DNA from: Albula goreensis
Lineage: Eukaryota; Chordata; Actinopteri; Albuliformes; Albulidae
Length of the DNA: 64,000 nt
Assembly (NCBI GenBank): GCA_022829145.1
Contig: CM040742.1
Coordinates: 46,578,682-46,642,681, forward strand
Direction: 5' to 3'
Shown here: positions 1 through 10,664 of the stretch, piece by piece
Numbering within the stretch: position 1 is the stretch's first letter
Layout of the letters: every line of letters starts with the position of its first letter
The notes under the pieces: model-generated
Database searches by the model: none
The model's input: only the letters and a program-made list of their open reading frames with translations
Told to the model about the DNA's origin: nothing
Position numbers and translations under genes: made by a program

Positions 1-57
1 CAGGCATGCACACATGCATGTGCACGTACACACGCATTCGCACACGCACACACACTA
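1..57. repeat. impure (CA)n microsatellite
   Basis: The window opens in an alternating purine-pyrimidine tract made of CA/CG/TG dinucleotides interrupted by GCATG blocks. It is cut by the window edge, so its full length is unknown. Simple-sequence DNA; no gene signal. Confidence 0.85.
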
Positions 58-830
58 AAATATTAGTCTTAGTCTCAGCTGAGTTGAGAGAGGTTTTGGG
101 AAGCACAAAGGCATTCATTTGAACCTTTTTCACTTTTCAGGTTAATTCCTCCACATGTAAATATGCTCAATCAATTTTCTCTCCCAAGTGCCATGTGAAG
201 AGAGCCAAAAGTAATTACTGATAAAGCAAACACAATTTCCAAATCCACCAGCCTGTGATTTCTTTTAAAATTCCATACTACATGTAGCAGAAGTTTCATC
301 CATTTACTAAAAAGTTTGCAGATAAAACATGTTTAAATTTGAATTTTTTTTTTCTTGACTACAGACATCCACAGGCATATTGTAAACAAAAAGTCTCTCA
401 CAAAGCAGATGTTGAATGTAATATTGATGCAGCAGCACTTTTAATTATTCATTTGCTTAGGAAACAAGCCGCATTCCAGGGAAGAAGTGAGACACTAACT
501 TTCACTCAGTGAACAAAATACAGTAAAATGGAAAATATTAGAGTTTCTGGTGGTTCTATAACAGCGCAGGGTGCATTTTCCCAGGGCAGTTTGGCAGCAG
601 ACGGCAAGGTTTTATGAACAATTGCATTGTGGTTCCATACTCATCTTCACCCCATGTGAAAACATTTATTTCCTGCAGACTGGAGCGTGTATGTATGTGT
701 AAAACAGGATTCAAGTGCTTGAAGGTCTGCTCGATAGCTACAGCGGTGTGGGGTATTGCTCTGAGTATGAAAATTACCAAAAAAAACGAATGAATGAATG
801 AACCCATTGAGCTCAAGGGGTTAAATAGAT
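58..830. other. non-coding single-copy DNA
   Basis: AT-rich sequence with short poly-T near 346 and a brief GAAT run near 790. Open frames are short and lack splice context. I see no repeat family and no gene. Confidence 0.5.
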
Positions 831-839
831 GTCTATGCT

Positions 840-1390
840 TGGAAGATGCATGTGATCTTCACTGATATAATAAACGTACATTAGCAAATGGAAGCGGAAC
901 ACAGAAAATAATTTCTCCTCTTACTCCAGAGATTGAGTGATGAATCACCCGGTTAATAGGAAGTGAAAAGTAATAGCAGTTAACTATTGATGGCCATGCC
1001 GTAATCGAGTTTCTGATGGCAATTCTAATGGCTCCAGTCAGTGTTTTCATTCAGAGCGCTTGCTTTCTGGATTGCTGCTGTGCTTTATCTAAATTAAGAG
1101 TAAAGGTGGCTGTAATGAGCTATGCCATGTAACTCGAGTGATTAAAAGCCAGCCATACGTTACCATCAGGAATTCTGAAGATAGAAACCTTTCCTGGCAC
1201 CGAACACACTTGACTGACATTAAAAGCATCAGCCCCCCCGTTTATGAAGTTTCTCAGAACAGGGCCTGCTGCTCTCGGGTCAGGTTTCTCACCGTGCTTA
1301 TTGTGTAACTGATCCCAGATCAGCACTTTTATTTTGGCCCACAAATCTCTCCCCACTACGCCCTGAATGGGAGGCCACTTCGCATCTTTA
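840..1390. promoter_or_regulatory. possible conserved non-coding element
   Basis: The block is of balanced composition, free of simple repeats and without convincing coding potential. It contains TAATCG- and ATTA-type homeodomain-like cores, for example around 950-1035. The texture resembles developmental enhancers in vertebrate gene deserts. This is an impression; no motif here is diagnostic and conservation was not tested. Confidence 0.25.
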
Positions 1391-1610
1391 GTAACAAAAA
1401 AATATAAATGGTAAAAATAAAGTTAAACATAGATCATCATTATTCATTATTATTGTATCATGGATACAGTAATAATAATATGTTATTATTAAGCCAGATC
1501 TACACTCCAACAATGAAAAACTTCCTAAATTCATACCCATGTGTGTGAGTCTGGTTTCTCAGTGCATTAGAGTCTTATAATGGTCATAACATTTGGGTGC
1601 ACCTGAAATC

Positions 1611-1806
1611 TTATAGCGTAGTGGATTGGATGCCTGGCTTGGGCTCCAGAAGGATGGTGGTTCAAACCACAGTCCAGCTGTGATAATATTAGTTTGGGGG
1701 CTGGGCCCTTGAGCAAGGCCCATAACCAAACATGGCTCCTGGGGGGAGTCACTGCAATGAAATCTAAGTTGCTTTGGGTAAAAGCATCAGCTACATAACT
1801 GTGATA
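1611..1806 (+). repeat. tRNA-headed SINE (V-SINE-like), plus orientation
   Basis: A tRNA-like head carries an A-box-like TAGCGTAGTGG at about 1614 and a B-box-like GGTTCAAACC at about 1659. The body has GGGCCCTTGAGCAAGGCCC. The 3' tail TTGCTTTGGGTAAAAGCATC ends near 1790-1806. Head, body and LINE-related tail occur in the order known for fish V-SINEs. The same body and tail recur at 13.1, 23.6 and 28.2 kb. The copy is diverged, so it is old. No transcription role is implied. Confidence 0.85.
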
Positions 1807-2340
1807 GTTACATAAGTTAAATTTCCGTCTATACTGAAATAAATGTGTTATCCCTTTGAATAGCAGTTGTTTCTGCCTCTACTTAAAAGAGGCAGATTGA
1901 ATTGGATTATTTTTGTATGGATTTTCTCCCAGTGTCTGTCTTCAACTACAGTAGCATTCACTGTTCCTTCACAATTGTTGTTTCATTCATTACATAACAT
2001 GGGGATCTTCAAAAGCATTCTTTTCCCTTTTCCATTTTTGATGTGTCAGCAACTCAAAAGCCAGGAAAATAACACTCATTTAACTTTCCTCAACTTCCAG
2101 AAATAAATGTTACAAGATTTTGTAAAATTGTTTACTTCATAATTTATTTGTACCACACAGCAAAGTCAATTTTTGTAATGCTTTTGCATGATTGTATAAA
2201 TATATCTTCCCATAAAATAATATATTATTTTATGACCATTTTTCAATGATCCTTTCCTCAAATGCAAGAAATTGTATGATATTATTCCCCTGGATCTTAA
2301 AAACCTAGTACCCATGGTTACTGAATATAATACTCCAATT
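1807..2340. other. AT-rich non-coding DNA
   Basis: AT-rich sequence with many ATATTTAT-type runs and no recognisable repeat family. Open frames are short and low-complexity. Nothing further can be supported. Confidence 0.5.
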
Positions 2341-2600
2341 ATCCTTTCAGTTTGACCTGTTGGTGTTTTGCTTCCCTTTAATCAAAAATATGAAAAAATA
2401 GTTTTGGTTTTAATTGGGATATATGGAGGGAGCAATTACTACAATGCAACAGGCATGTCATTCGATAATGCAGGCAATTATGAAATTAACATCTTCTCTC
2501 GGCGCGCAAACCTTCAGGAGAGCGCAGGGCATTACCAGCCTAATGGGTTTGTAAGTGTCCTTAATGAGGGTGCCATTGCAAATCAGTGGGGGCCCAAGAG
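2341..2600. promoter_or_regulatory. possible conserved non-coding element beside a G-rich block
   Basis: This complex, repeat-free stretch has homeodomain-like and SOX/POU-like cores (AATTATGAAATTAAC, TAATTATTACC, CATTCGATAATG). A 139-codon open frame crosses it, but about a third of that frame is glycine from the adjacent G-rich tract. It has no plausible domain and no clear splice sites, so I do not call a gene. Regulatory function is inferred from texture only. Confidence 0.3.
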
Positions 2601-2618
2601 TTCTCTAATTATTACCTG

Positions 2619-2709
2619 CGGGGGGGTGAAGCTGCACTGGGTGAGGGTTATGGGAGGGTGGGGGGGACAGACCGGGGGATGTGGGGGGAGGTGGGGGAGG
2701 GGGGGCAGC
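2619..2709 (+). other. dense G-rich tract, G-quadruplex candidate
   Basis: Within about 90 bases there are at least eight runs of three or more G, several of 5-7 G, separated by short loops (for example GGGTGAGGG, GGGAGGGTGGGGGG). This satisfies the usual G3+N1-7 quadruplex pattern several times over on the plus strand. It lies between two enhancer-like stretches. Confidence 0.7.
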
Positions 2710-3190
2710 GGTGAAACTCAGGACACAGTTTTATTTTTGCCGTGGGACTATGAGGACGTCGTTGAAATTAAACTATGCGTGACATAAATAATTGAGTCCT
2801 TGCAGAACCCAGGGGTTAATGGCACAATAGATGAAAGTATGTGTTGGAGAAGCAACGTCGAGTAGAAAGAGTCCGAAGATTTTTTATTTTTTTTTTTTTT
2901 TGAAACTTTTCAGAAAATATATGCCCATTAAGCATGGATTCATAAGCTCCTTGAAAAGATGCAGGAGCAGAAAGCTCAGTAATGGCTCCCCTTTTTCACT
3001 CTGAATAACAATGGCCAAGAATTAATTGCAGGAGTTTATTTTTTCCATATCGGTATGAATCATAATTGAGCTCAGGTCATGATGAATGTATTCAGCCGCA
3101 GCACAAAGTTTTAGTTTGACCTACAGTGTGCTCCCCCGGCCTGAAATAAATGCTACCATTGATGCCGATGGCCTTATCTTGACCTCTCTC
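2710..3190. promoter_or_regulatory. possible conserved non-coding element
   Basis: Repeat-free sequence apart from a poly-T near 2881-2900. ATTA/TAAT cores and GACGTCG occur around 2755-2800, and further AT-rich homeodomain-like cores around 3020-3110. No open frame is convincing. Called from texture alone. Confidence 0.25.
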
Positions 3191-3194
3191 TCAC

Positions 3195-3430
3195 TTTTCT
3201 GGAGTCTATGATTCCGTCTCTGTGGCATTTTGTGTTCCTCTGCATCCAACTCTGGATTCTGTAACTTTGTATCAATGGTTCCGACTTTTATCTGCATGCA
3301 GAATTGGACTCTAGCAGTTGTATCTATGGTATCTGCCGCTCATCAGCCTCCCACTCTAGACCATAACTCTGCCTCTATGGTGCTCGCTTTTCAGCTGCTT
3401 GCAGCTCTTTAGCCTGTAGCTCCTGTATTT
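3195..3430. repeat. degenerate short tandem repeat
   Basis: Three or four loosely similar units share the motifs TCTGCATCC/TCTGCATGC, CTCTGGA/CTCTAGA and TGTATC(A/T)ATGGT. This looks like an old minisatellite with units of very roughly 45-60 bp. Divergence is too high to set exact borders. The open frame across it is not credible as a gene. Confidence 0.3.
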
Positions 3431-3900
3431 CTAGGGTTTGTGTCCAAATAATGCATTATTCCTCAGTGCAGCGTTTTCAGCTGAATCTGAGGTGGGAAAA
3501 CTCAGTCTTGGAGCGACACTGATTATTCACCCCATTCCTTTTTTTCTTATTAGCAGCTACCCTGACATATTTAGCCAATTAGCCTCAAAAAACATGTACA
3601 TTTTATTTTCATATTATTAAACTATGTCAGATCATACAATGGTGAAACATTTCATCCATGGAAATGAGAACTGTTTTTTGGACACCGTTCATGAATTCGT
3701 CAAGAAACTTGTTTACTTGATGTAAACTGTCAGACGACATTTATGCTTAGGCTAATTTTAAATGATTAAATAAATTCCAACTGGAATCCAGAAACATCCC
3801 CAGCCTTCCCTGCCCATGTGAGCTAAGACAGTACCGCGTTGTTCAGCACACTGAACCTGCCCTCTTCCTGGGATGTAAGCCGACATCCTCTAATCAATCA
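3431..3900. other. non-coding DNA, nothing recognised
   Basis: Moderately AT-rich unique sequence. No repeat family, splice structure or RNA gene was recognised. Confidence 0.5.
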
Positions 3901-3904
3901 AGTC

Positions 3905-4210
3905 AACCTGGCGAAGGCGGCAATTGAAAGCGGGAAACTAGCACCAGAGAAATTGGCCGGGGTCTGCGCAGCCGTCGCCCTGGCTCGGCAGTAGCTGCTG
4001 CAGGGAGCGTGCCGCTCCCAGACGGTAAGGCGAGAGCGTCTGGAGATGTCTCCCGATCCGATCGGATCCTGGGCTCTGAGACGACGGAAAACCGTAAACC
4101 CTACCCTCGGTAACATACACCACCCTGGCACGGTGTGCAGAGATGCAGACTCATTTTGGGACGGGTACCAGCGGAGGTGCCAGGGAGCGGTGAGTCAAAG
4201 GCCCACTCAA
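3905..4210. other. locally GC-richer block with CpGs
   Basis: CpG-containing sequence stands out from AT-rich flanks. It contains a perfect 14-bp palindrome GATCCGATCGGATC at 4055-4068 and GT donor-like sites (ACG|GTAAGG near 4024, GCG|GTGAGT near 4190). Open frames on both strands overlap and none shows a recognisable domain. It could be a small regulatory or non-coding exon region; I cannot decide. Confidence 0.3.
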
Positions 4211-4424
4211 GCAGAGCTAACAGACCTCCTGTTCCTAAAGAAATACTCACAAAACAGAACCAGACAGCGATGGCACATCACTTCACCGACTCGTTATAAA
4301 AGTAACACATGCTTCAATTGCTATATCATATCTGTAAGATATGCAAGAACAGTTTTGCCTAAAAGGAATTTTGAAAATATATTGACCCTAAAAGAACATT
4401 CTGTTGTTATAATTTGTTGCACAT

Positions 4425-4564
4425 AAAAAAAAAAAAAAAACATGTGATAAGTAGTCAGAAAACACCTTTATTTAGGATTACTTACTTAGTTTTTGATGGT
4501 GTTTGAACGTTGGTGTGGATAGAGAGAAGCCCCCCCCCCCCAAAAAAAAAAAAAAAAAAAAAAA
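4425..4564. repeat. homopolymer tracts A16 and C12A23
   Basis: A16 lies at 4425-4440. C12 at 4530-4541 runs directly into A23 at 4542-4564. Homopolymers of this length are prone to sequencing and assembly length errors. Confidence 0.85.
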
Positions 4565-4569
4565 CAGTA

Positions 4570-5570
4570 AGGAAAAAGGAAATATTGAAGTGATGACAGA
4601 CATCAGGGGTTGGGGGGTTGCGGTCAGCTTCCGAAAACAGGTGACATTTTTTACATGAACAGAGAAACCTGGGTTTAGCAGCGAAAATTAATAGCGTAAA
4701 ACAATGTCTAGGAATTTATCTTCCGAATCTTCATTAAAATCTCCAATTACCATGGTAATTATGGAAGACAGTGGTTTCTATTCATTATCATAAAACAGGC
4801 TAACCGTTATATTCAGACCAAAAACCTGTTTGTCATCCTTCATCTCCCAGCTGTTTATTAATGAAGAGTGAGGCATCATGGGAAGGACTATTAAGAGTGT
4901 TGACCTTTACCTTCCTCATTGATTTGATTTGGGACTCAAGGTCCACAGTCTATATTTAATCCTGATCTTGTTGAGCATGTTGTTTTGATACTCACCCCTT
5001 TGTCATACCCCGGAAAATGACAACGTAAGTGTATTGCAGGTTAATATACTGTTCCATAGTGATTATTTGTCCATAGGTGATACAAAATAGAATAAAAGCT
5101 GTCACCATGAAAATATTAAATGTGATTTATGTTTGTTTATTGTTATGTCTTTTGATGCGTTAACATTCAGAGAGAGCAGATTTTAACAAAAGAGCAGATC
5201 TCCAGGATGAGACTGACTTTTTGTATGGACACTAAAGCAAATACAGTGTACTGCTTTTATACTGGACCTATAACTTAAGTCCTTAATGTTGCCAAGCCTA
5301 GCAAACTCTTTCACATTGCCCATGTCTGTCACTGTTCTGGTTTTGTCCAAACGGTCACTGACTGAACACTTCACAGGTTTAACACATCCTGCATAGGCTG
5401 CTCACATGAGCCCTGCTCATATCCATTCTGCTCATATCCACTGAAATAAATCCATTCATGGGCTTATTGTAAGTTTAAGAGTTTGTTTTTTTTATGTTAG
5501 CTGAATATCTTATTCTAGAGCAACATGCATATTGATTTTTAAAAAAAAAAAAACAGACGGTTTCCTCACA
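4570..5570. other. non-coding DNA with a 16-bp TAAT-type palindrome
   Basis: Unique AT-rich sequence. AATTACCATGGTAATT at 4745-4760 is a perfect palindrome that places two AATTA homeodomain-like cores back to back. A CTGCTCATATCCA motif is present in two imperfect copies near 5413-5440. No gene seen. Confidence 0.5.
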
Positions 5571-5574
5571 AAGC

Positions 5575-5702
5575 AGAATATTTGCTGAATCCATTCAATT
5601 TTCTGTGCCATGCTCAATGTTTCAAGGGTAGTGCCACACTTGGGAGTCAAACCTGCAACCTCTGATTTATAGGCGCAGTGGTTCCCACCCATTATACCAC
5701 TA
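5575..5702 (-). repeat. tRNA-headed SINE (second family), reverse orientation
   Basis: Read on the minus strand, the copy begins with a tRNA-like head (GTGGTATAATGGGTGGGAAC) followed by a B-box-like GGTTGCAGGTTTGACTCCC. The body (CCCTTGAAACATTGAGCATG) matches the other inverted copies at 15.4, 23.1 and 44.6 kb. The 3' tail is missing or beyond recognition. Confidence 0.7.
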
Positions 5703-7320
5703 TTCCAAGCAATAATGTATGTACTGTATGTATGTTTGGATTTGGAGATAAGACCCAGAGGGCCATGAATAATTTTTCAGAAGCCTGCCTGGGTGTGAGA
5801 ATCCTGGTGAAAGCCTTATGAAAACATATCAGTCATATTATATGCCTAACAATTCAGCAATTTAATCATTCCCTTCTGGTGAGATGAAATGCACCAAAAG
5901 CAAAGGTATGTATGTTTATCACAAGGAACAGAGTATTTTATTGAGTAAGAAAGAATTGAATTTCGTCAATTCATCCATCATCCATCCATTTGTCCATCTA
6001 CCTGCTCATTGTTTTCATTCACAGGATCATTACAATGTAAAACAGCCATAAATAAAAGAAAGATGAGTGCATGAGTTTCACATATCATGTCTTTATGTCT
6101 GTCAGTGATTTGGCCACAGAGATCTGTACAGCTGTACATATTTCTTTCCCATCTTAATTGTTTTGTCACAGTGTTCTTTGGAGGTGATATCAATGTTGCC
6201 ATGGGTACCCACACATCTGTATGATCACACACTGAACAATTCACTCACCCACTGGCTGATTATGCCAGGAGGTCAGTCATGTGACCTAACGCGGCGAGTC
6301 TGTTTGTTGCTTCTTGGATAAAAGACCTCAAGTCTGACTTGTAAATTGAGGAAATAATAAACACATAACATTTAAGTTCATTTCAGAATATGGAAAGCAG
6401 TTTCTATGAAAAACAATTGTCCAACTGCCATTTAAATGACCTTTGTCAGATTTTACTTAAAGTAATGAAATGGCCTGTCTTTCTGCTTTGTGTCACATCC
6501 TGTAGGTCAGACATGGTGTTGCACAACGATCCACGTCATGCCAGCAAAAGTATGAATATTGGCCACAAAAGTAAAAATTTCTGACCTCTTTCCATAATAA
6601 TTTCCCATGCACTATGATATATCTTCCTTATAACCCTTCCTACACACATAAGAGATGTGACATGGCTGTCCTGTTCATAAAACCACTGTGCAAATGAGAT
6701 GGCATCATTTTTAAGGATAGGTCTATGTACTCTTATATCACCATTGTCTGCTTCCTTCATTTCTGTGGATTAAAACCAGGAAGGAAGTTCTTGCTGTAGC
6801 GGGTACAAGCTGCAACATTTCTTCAGTCGTAATTAAACACAGTCACTTTAATAGCCGTGGTAAGAATGATCGAATTAGGTGTCAATCTGTCATGCATTTG
6901 AAATCTGGCGCACAGCCTTATGCTGTAGTGGTTGACGGGTTTAAGAATCTCAAACACATAGCGTTAAGGGCGTGGCGTTCAACTGGAAAATAAAAGCGAG
7001 AGTCTGTGTTCTCAGGAAGCGGACGGATACTTCAGTTTCCCGTCGGGTGTCTTCACCTTTCCGCCATGACTCTGATCAATGCAAGGCTAACGATGTTCTG
7101 ATCTTTAGCTCTGGATCTTGGAGTAGCTGCCACGTTTCACTGTTGTTAAACTCATGAGGCAGTAAACCGTACTGATGGAGCACCTCTCGTCGGTCTCTGA
7201 TGTTCCAGACAAGAAAAGCAGCCCCGGTGAACTTTGTTCTTTTGTCTTCTGCGGAGGCAGTCTACAGACTCACATAAATAAGTCAAGAGAGTAATTTGCT
7301 GTCAGTTGACTTTGCGAAGC
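5703..7320. other. non-coding DNA with short (TCCA)n
   Basis: Mostly unique AT-rich sequence. A degenerate TCCA repeat lies near 5969-6002. No coding, RNA or repeat-family signal beyond that. Confidence 0.45.
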
Positions 7321-7329
7321 CCCATGCAA

Positions 7330-7500
7330 GCTTTCTGCGCACCTCCCCCCGGATTTTGAATTATTCATGAGCTAATTACACCATCGTAAATCAGGGATTT
7401 ATGACAGATGCAAATAGGAAGCACTATTGACAGGCCACCAAAGTAGATGGACCAGGATAACAACACGGACGGCCTCTTTATTGATGTTTATGGGGCTTCT
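7330..7500. promoter_or_regulatory. enhancer-like block with octamer and TTGACAG motifs
   Basis: Within about 170 bases there are GAGCTAATTACA (homeodomain-like), an ATGCAAAT octamer near 7408, ATTGACAGG (MEIS/PBX-like) near 7427 and TTATTGATGTTTA (forkhead/SOX-like) near 7480. The block has no repeats and no open frame of note. The motifs are individually common, so the call rests on their clustering. Confidence 0.35.
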
Positions 7501-8092
7501 CTTGTCTCTGAAAGGTGACGTGCGCATGCACGCATGTGCGTGCATGGTGGGGGGAGGGCTACGATGACTTCCATCGAGAGGCAGATTTATGTCCTGTTTT
7601 CTGCTTTACAGAAGATCATGCATCATCTCAAGCACTTAGCAGCGATGGGGAAGCTCAGCTTTTTTTTGTTTGTGCAACGTGCCCCCCGTGCACACATAAA
7701 AATTACAGCTGCACCAAACTTCTGCTGGAAAGTAACCTCATTAATGTTTCATTGGTGAGGCAGGGCCACTCAGTGGTAATGAGAAACACTGAGAAACTTG
7801 CCAAAGGATGTTATAACTAACATGAACAGAGCAGGGGAGGCTCTTTGTGCGCTGGGATAAAACTCAAGCTTGTGTCCTAATGGTGTGACATTACTCTGGA
7901 TTTATTGCGTAATTGCATATTTTATGAGGTATAGCAGCTTTGCCAAAGTATAATTTAATTTCGCTTACCATGCGTGCAGTTTGAGCAGCCCTTAACGCTG
8001 AGACGATTCAGTGTTCACATTGGCTGTTGGATGTGCTGTGTTGCGTTGATGTTATCTGACGTGTGAGGCTTAATTTGACAGATGATGTCATT
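7501..8092. other. non-coding DNA, possibly partly conserved
   Basis: A short GCATGCACGCATGTGC alternating tract lies near 7523-7545. The rest is unique. 7840-8000 has ATTGCGTAATTGCAT and similar TAAT-bearing sequence that could be regulatory. No exon is supported. Confidence 0.4.
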
Positions 8093-8125
8093 TGATGTCA
8101 CAGATAAAAATGATCTGTGACATCA
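8093..8125. other. perfect 12-bp stem hairpin around GATGTCACAGA
   Basis: Positions 8093-8104 and 8114-8125 are exact reverse complements (TGATGTCACAGA / TCTGTGACATCA) separated by 9 nt. CRE-like TGATGTCA half-palindromes sit at the ends, and another TGATGTCA lies just upstream. It is not a rho-independent terminator context. It may be a paired binding site or chance. Confidence 0.55.
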
Positions 8126-9411
8126 CAGCAATATGCTCCCAAGAGTACAGCGCACTGGACGCAAATGCATTTCACTGGAGTACATTTTCACACAACATTA
8201 ATGCATTCGGAAGGAGTTTGAGTCGTGAGTGGCTTACCATGACATAAATGTGTAGTGTTTGATCTCGGAGTCCAGGGGGGAGCGTTAGAATCTTACCTGC
8301 ATGTCAGGTGAGGTTGGGTGCCTCAGCTTGGCCACTTTTTTCCAAATAGTTTTGGAAAACTGGAAAGCAAAAAGTATTACATTAGGTGTGAAAGGCGGAC
8401 ATGTGGGAGGGGTAAGGGGGTGCCGGAAACGGTGAGCATGAAAGAAGGTTATATATTCTATAGATTACAACTGTATATAACAAGGCCTAGCAGGTAGCGA
8501 TGGCTTTAAGAGATGTTGTCTAAAAATATTTCTCTTGAATCCGAGTTTTAACAAACTCCATTAAATCTGTTTTAACAACACTTGTAATGTCACAGTATCA
8601 GTGGCAGCAATTGTATTAACACCGAGAGTGGAAAAAATGCAGGCTGTAGCACTGGCTTTAGCCAGGTGTATCCACACCAGGAAGAGTTTGAATTTAGCTC
8701 TGATGGACCTGTCTGTCTAATCCAGAGTGCAAGACAAGAGCCAGCTGAGGTTAAATTCTGGTTGTTAAATTCTGAACACGTACACCACACATTGGAAAGG
8801 AAAAAAAAGGCTAAAAGGAAAAGGCTACTTGGCAAATTGACATTTTATAACAGTTTAGGGGCATTAGCAGGAGACCCATAATAAACTGAATTGCGCAATC
8901 ACAAACTCAGATGAAGTCTAAACTATTTCTTATTCATTCAGACTTTCCTCCTTCCTTTTCTTTTTTTATATTCTGATTTCTTTGTGTCCTGGCTACAGAA
9001 AAATGGCTTTTTTTTGCAGCTTTGAGAGCTGTTTTGCTTCACTTGCTAGTCCATTCAATAAAAGATGGGCCTGTAACTGCACAACAATACTTTCTGTGTC
9101 TGTTAATGAATTTACATACAACGTGTGTTCTAGAATGTATGAACAATGCCTGTTCTAGAATCTGAACTTTCTAGTTGAATAGGCACAGTATAATGGAATA
9201 GCTGCCAGGCCTGGTTAGCTAACATGGACACACATTTTACAGAGATTCTTTTGTTTGTTTATTTTTTTCCTGTTGTTTATTAACTGGGAATTTCAGCTGA
9301 GAACAAAATTCCCCTTTGCAGCAAAAGCCCAGTAAGTAAAGGCAGGTAAGGGACCTGGGATTACACCACCAGTCAGACACAGAGGATGATAAGAGAAAGA
9401 CTCGGCTTACT
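8126..9411. other. non-coding DNA
   Basis: Unique sequence of mixed composition. Two overlapping short open frames on opposite strands near 8590-8880 have no recognisable content. No repeat family recognised. Confidence 0.5.
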
Positions 9412-9728
9412 TTGTGGGAATTTAACAAGGACACCAGACTTATTAACCCTGCTCTTCCAAAGGGTGCCTTGGGATTTGTAATGACCACTATAAGTCAGGA
9501 CCTCAGCTCCATCCTGCCTGAAGGACCTTCTACAGCCCAGCACCGAGCAATGGATGGTCTCTTTGCTCCCCTACTGACCCTTCAGCATGTCTATTAGCAG
9601 CAGCTTTGATTTCCCTGAGGGTCCCTTAACTAAGTCCTAACCAAGCCCACACCTGCTTAGCGTCAACTCAGTGACATGAGAAGTGCATAGCATGGTGCAG
9701 CTGCTTAGATTAATTAGTTTTACAGTAG
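9412..9728 (-). repeat. 5S-rRNA-headed SINE remnant (SINE3-like), reverse orientation
   Basis: Read on the minus strand, the segment 9619-9660 matches internal 5S rRNA sequence: CTAAGCAGG, then GGGCTTGGTTAGGACTT, then GGGA(C)CC, in the same order as the 5S internal promoter. The body on the plus strand (TTGGGATTTGTAATGACCAC and AGTCAGGACCTC) is a sequence I know as the companion body of a widespread fish repeat. 5S-headed SINEs are established in zebrafish. The 5S-like head continues into the minisatellite that follows. Confidence 0.7.
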
Positions 9729-10664
9729 AAGGGTACAGGGTGGTGTGGCTGCTTAGCTTCAGCAGTGTGGCAGTAGAGGGTACAGGGTGGTGTGGCTGCT
9801 TAGCATCAGCAGTGTGACAGTAGACGGGTACAGGGTGGTGTGGCTGCTTAGCTTCAGCAGTGTGACAGTAGAAGGGTACAGGGTGGTGTGTGCTTAGCTT
9901 CAGCAGTGTGACAGTAGAAGGGTACAGGGTGGTGTGTGCTTAGCTTCAGCAGTGTGACAGTAGAAGGGTACAGGGTGGTGTGGCTGCTTAGCTTCAGCAG
10001 TGTGGCAGTAGAAGGGTACAGGGTGGTGTGTGCTTAGCTTCAGCAGTGTGACAGTAGAAGGGTACAGGGTGGTGTGTGCTTAGCTTCAGCAGTGTGACAG
10101 TAGAAGGGTAAAGGGTGGTATAGCCGCTTAGCTTCAGCAGTGTGACAGTAGAAGGGTACAGGGTGGTGTGGCTGCTTAGCTTCAGCAGTGTGACAGTAGA
10201 AGGGTACAGGGTGGTATGGCTGCTTAGCTTCAGCAGTGTGGCAGTAGAAGGGTACAGGGTGGTGTGGCTGCTTAGCTTCAGCAGTGTGACAGTAGAAGGT
10301 TACAGGGTGGTGTGGCTGCTTAGCTTCAGCAGTGTGACAGTAGAAGGGTACAGGGTGGTGGGTGATTAGCTTCAGCAGTGTGGCAGTAGAAGGGTACAGG
10401 GAGGTGGGTGATTAGCTTCAGCGGTGTGGCAGTAGAAGGGTACAGGGAGGTGGGTGATTAGCTTCAGCGGTGTGGCAGTAGAAGGGTACAGGGAGGTGGG
10501 TGATTAGCTTCAGCGGTGTGGCAGTAGAAGGGTACAGGGTGGTGGGTGATTAGCTTCAGCGGTGTGGCAGTAGAAGGGTACAGGGTGGTGTGGCTGCTTA
10601 GCTTCAACAGTGTGGCAGTAGAAGGGTACAGGGTGGTGTGGCTGCTTAGCTTCAGCAGTTTGAT
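9729..10664. repeat. 48-bp minisatellite, about 20 units, built from a 5S-like head
   Basis: About 20 tandem units of 45-48 bp share the landmarks GGGTACAGGGTGGTGTGG, CTGCTTAGCTTCAGCAGTG and ACAGTAGAA. On the minus strand each unit contains GCCACACCACCCTGTA, close to the start of 5S rRNA (GCCATACCACCCTGAA). It also contains GAAGCTAAGCAG, the 5S box A core, at nearly the native spacing. Unit variants (GTGTGTGC, GTGGGTGATTAG) are clustered, which indicates local homogenisation. Because 48 is a multiple of three, a 16-residue peptide repeats in frame; I regard that as an artefact. Confidence 0.85.

Noticed and set aside
2368-2787. 139-codon open frame as a glycine-rich protein gene
   Set aside because: The glycine run is the G-rich tract. 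The rest has no recognisable domain, start context or splice sites.
5630-5702. True tRNA gene on the minus strand
   Set aside because: Only box-like similarity and no cloverleaf I can complete; continues into a SINE body.
9619-9660. Functional 5S rRNA gene
   Set aside because: Only partial 5S similarity, diverged, and attached to a SINE body; not a complete 5S gene.
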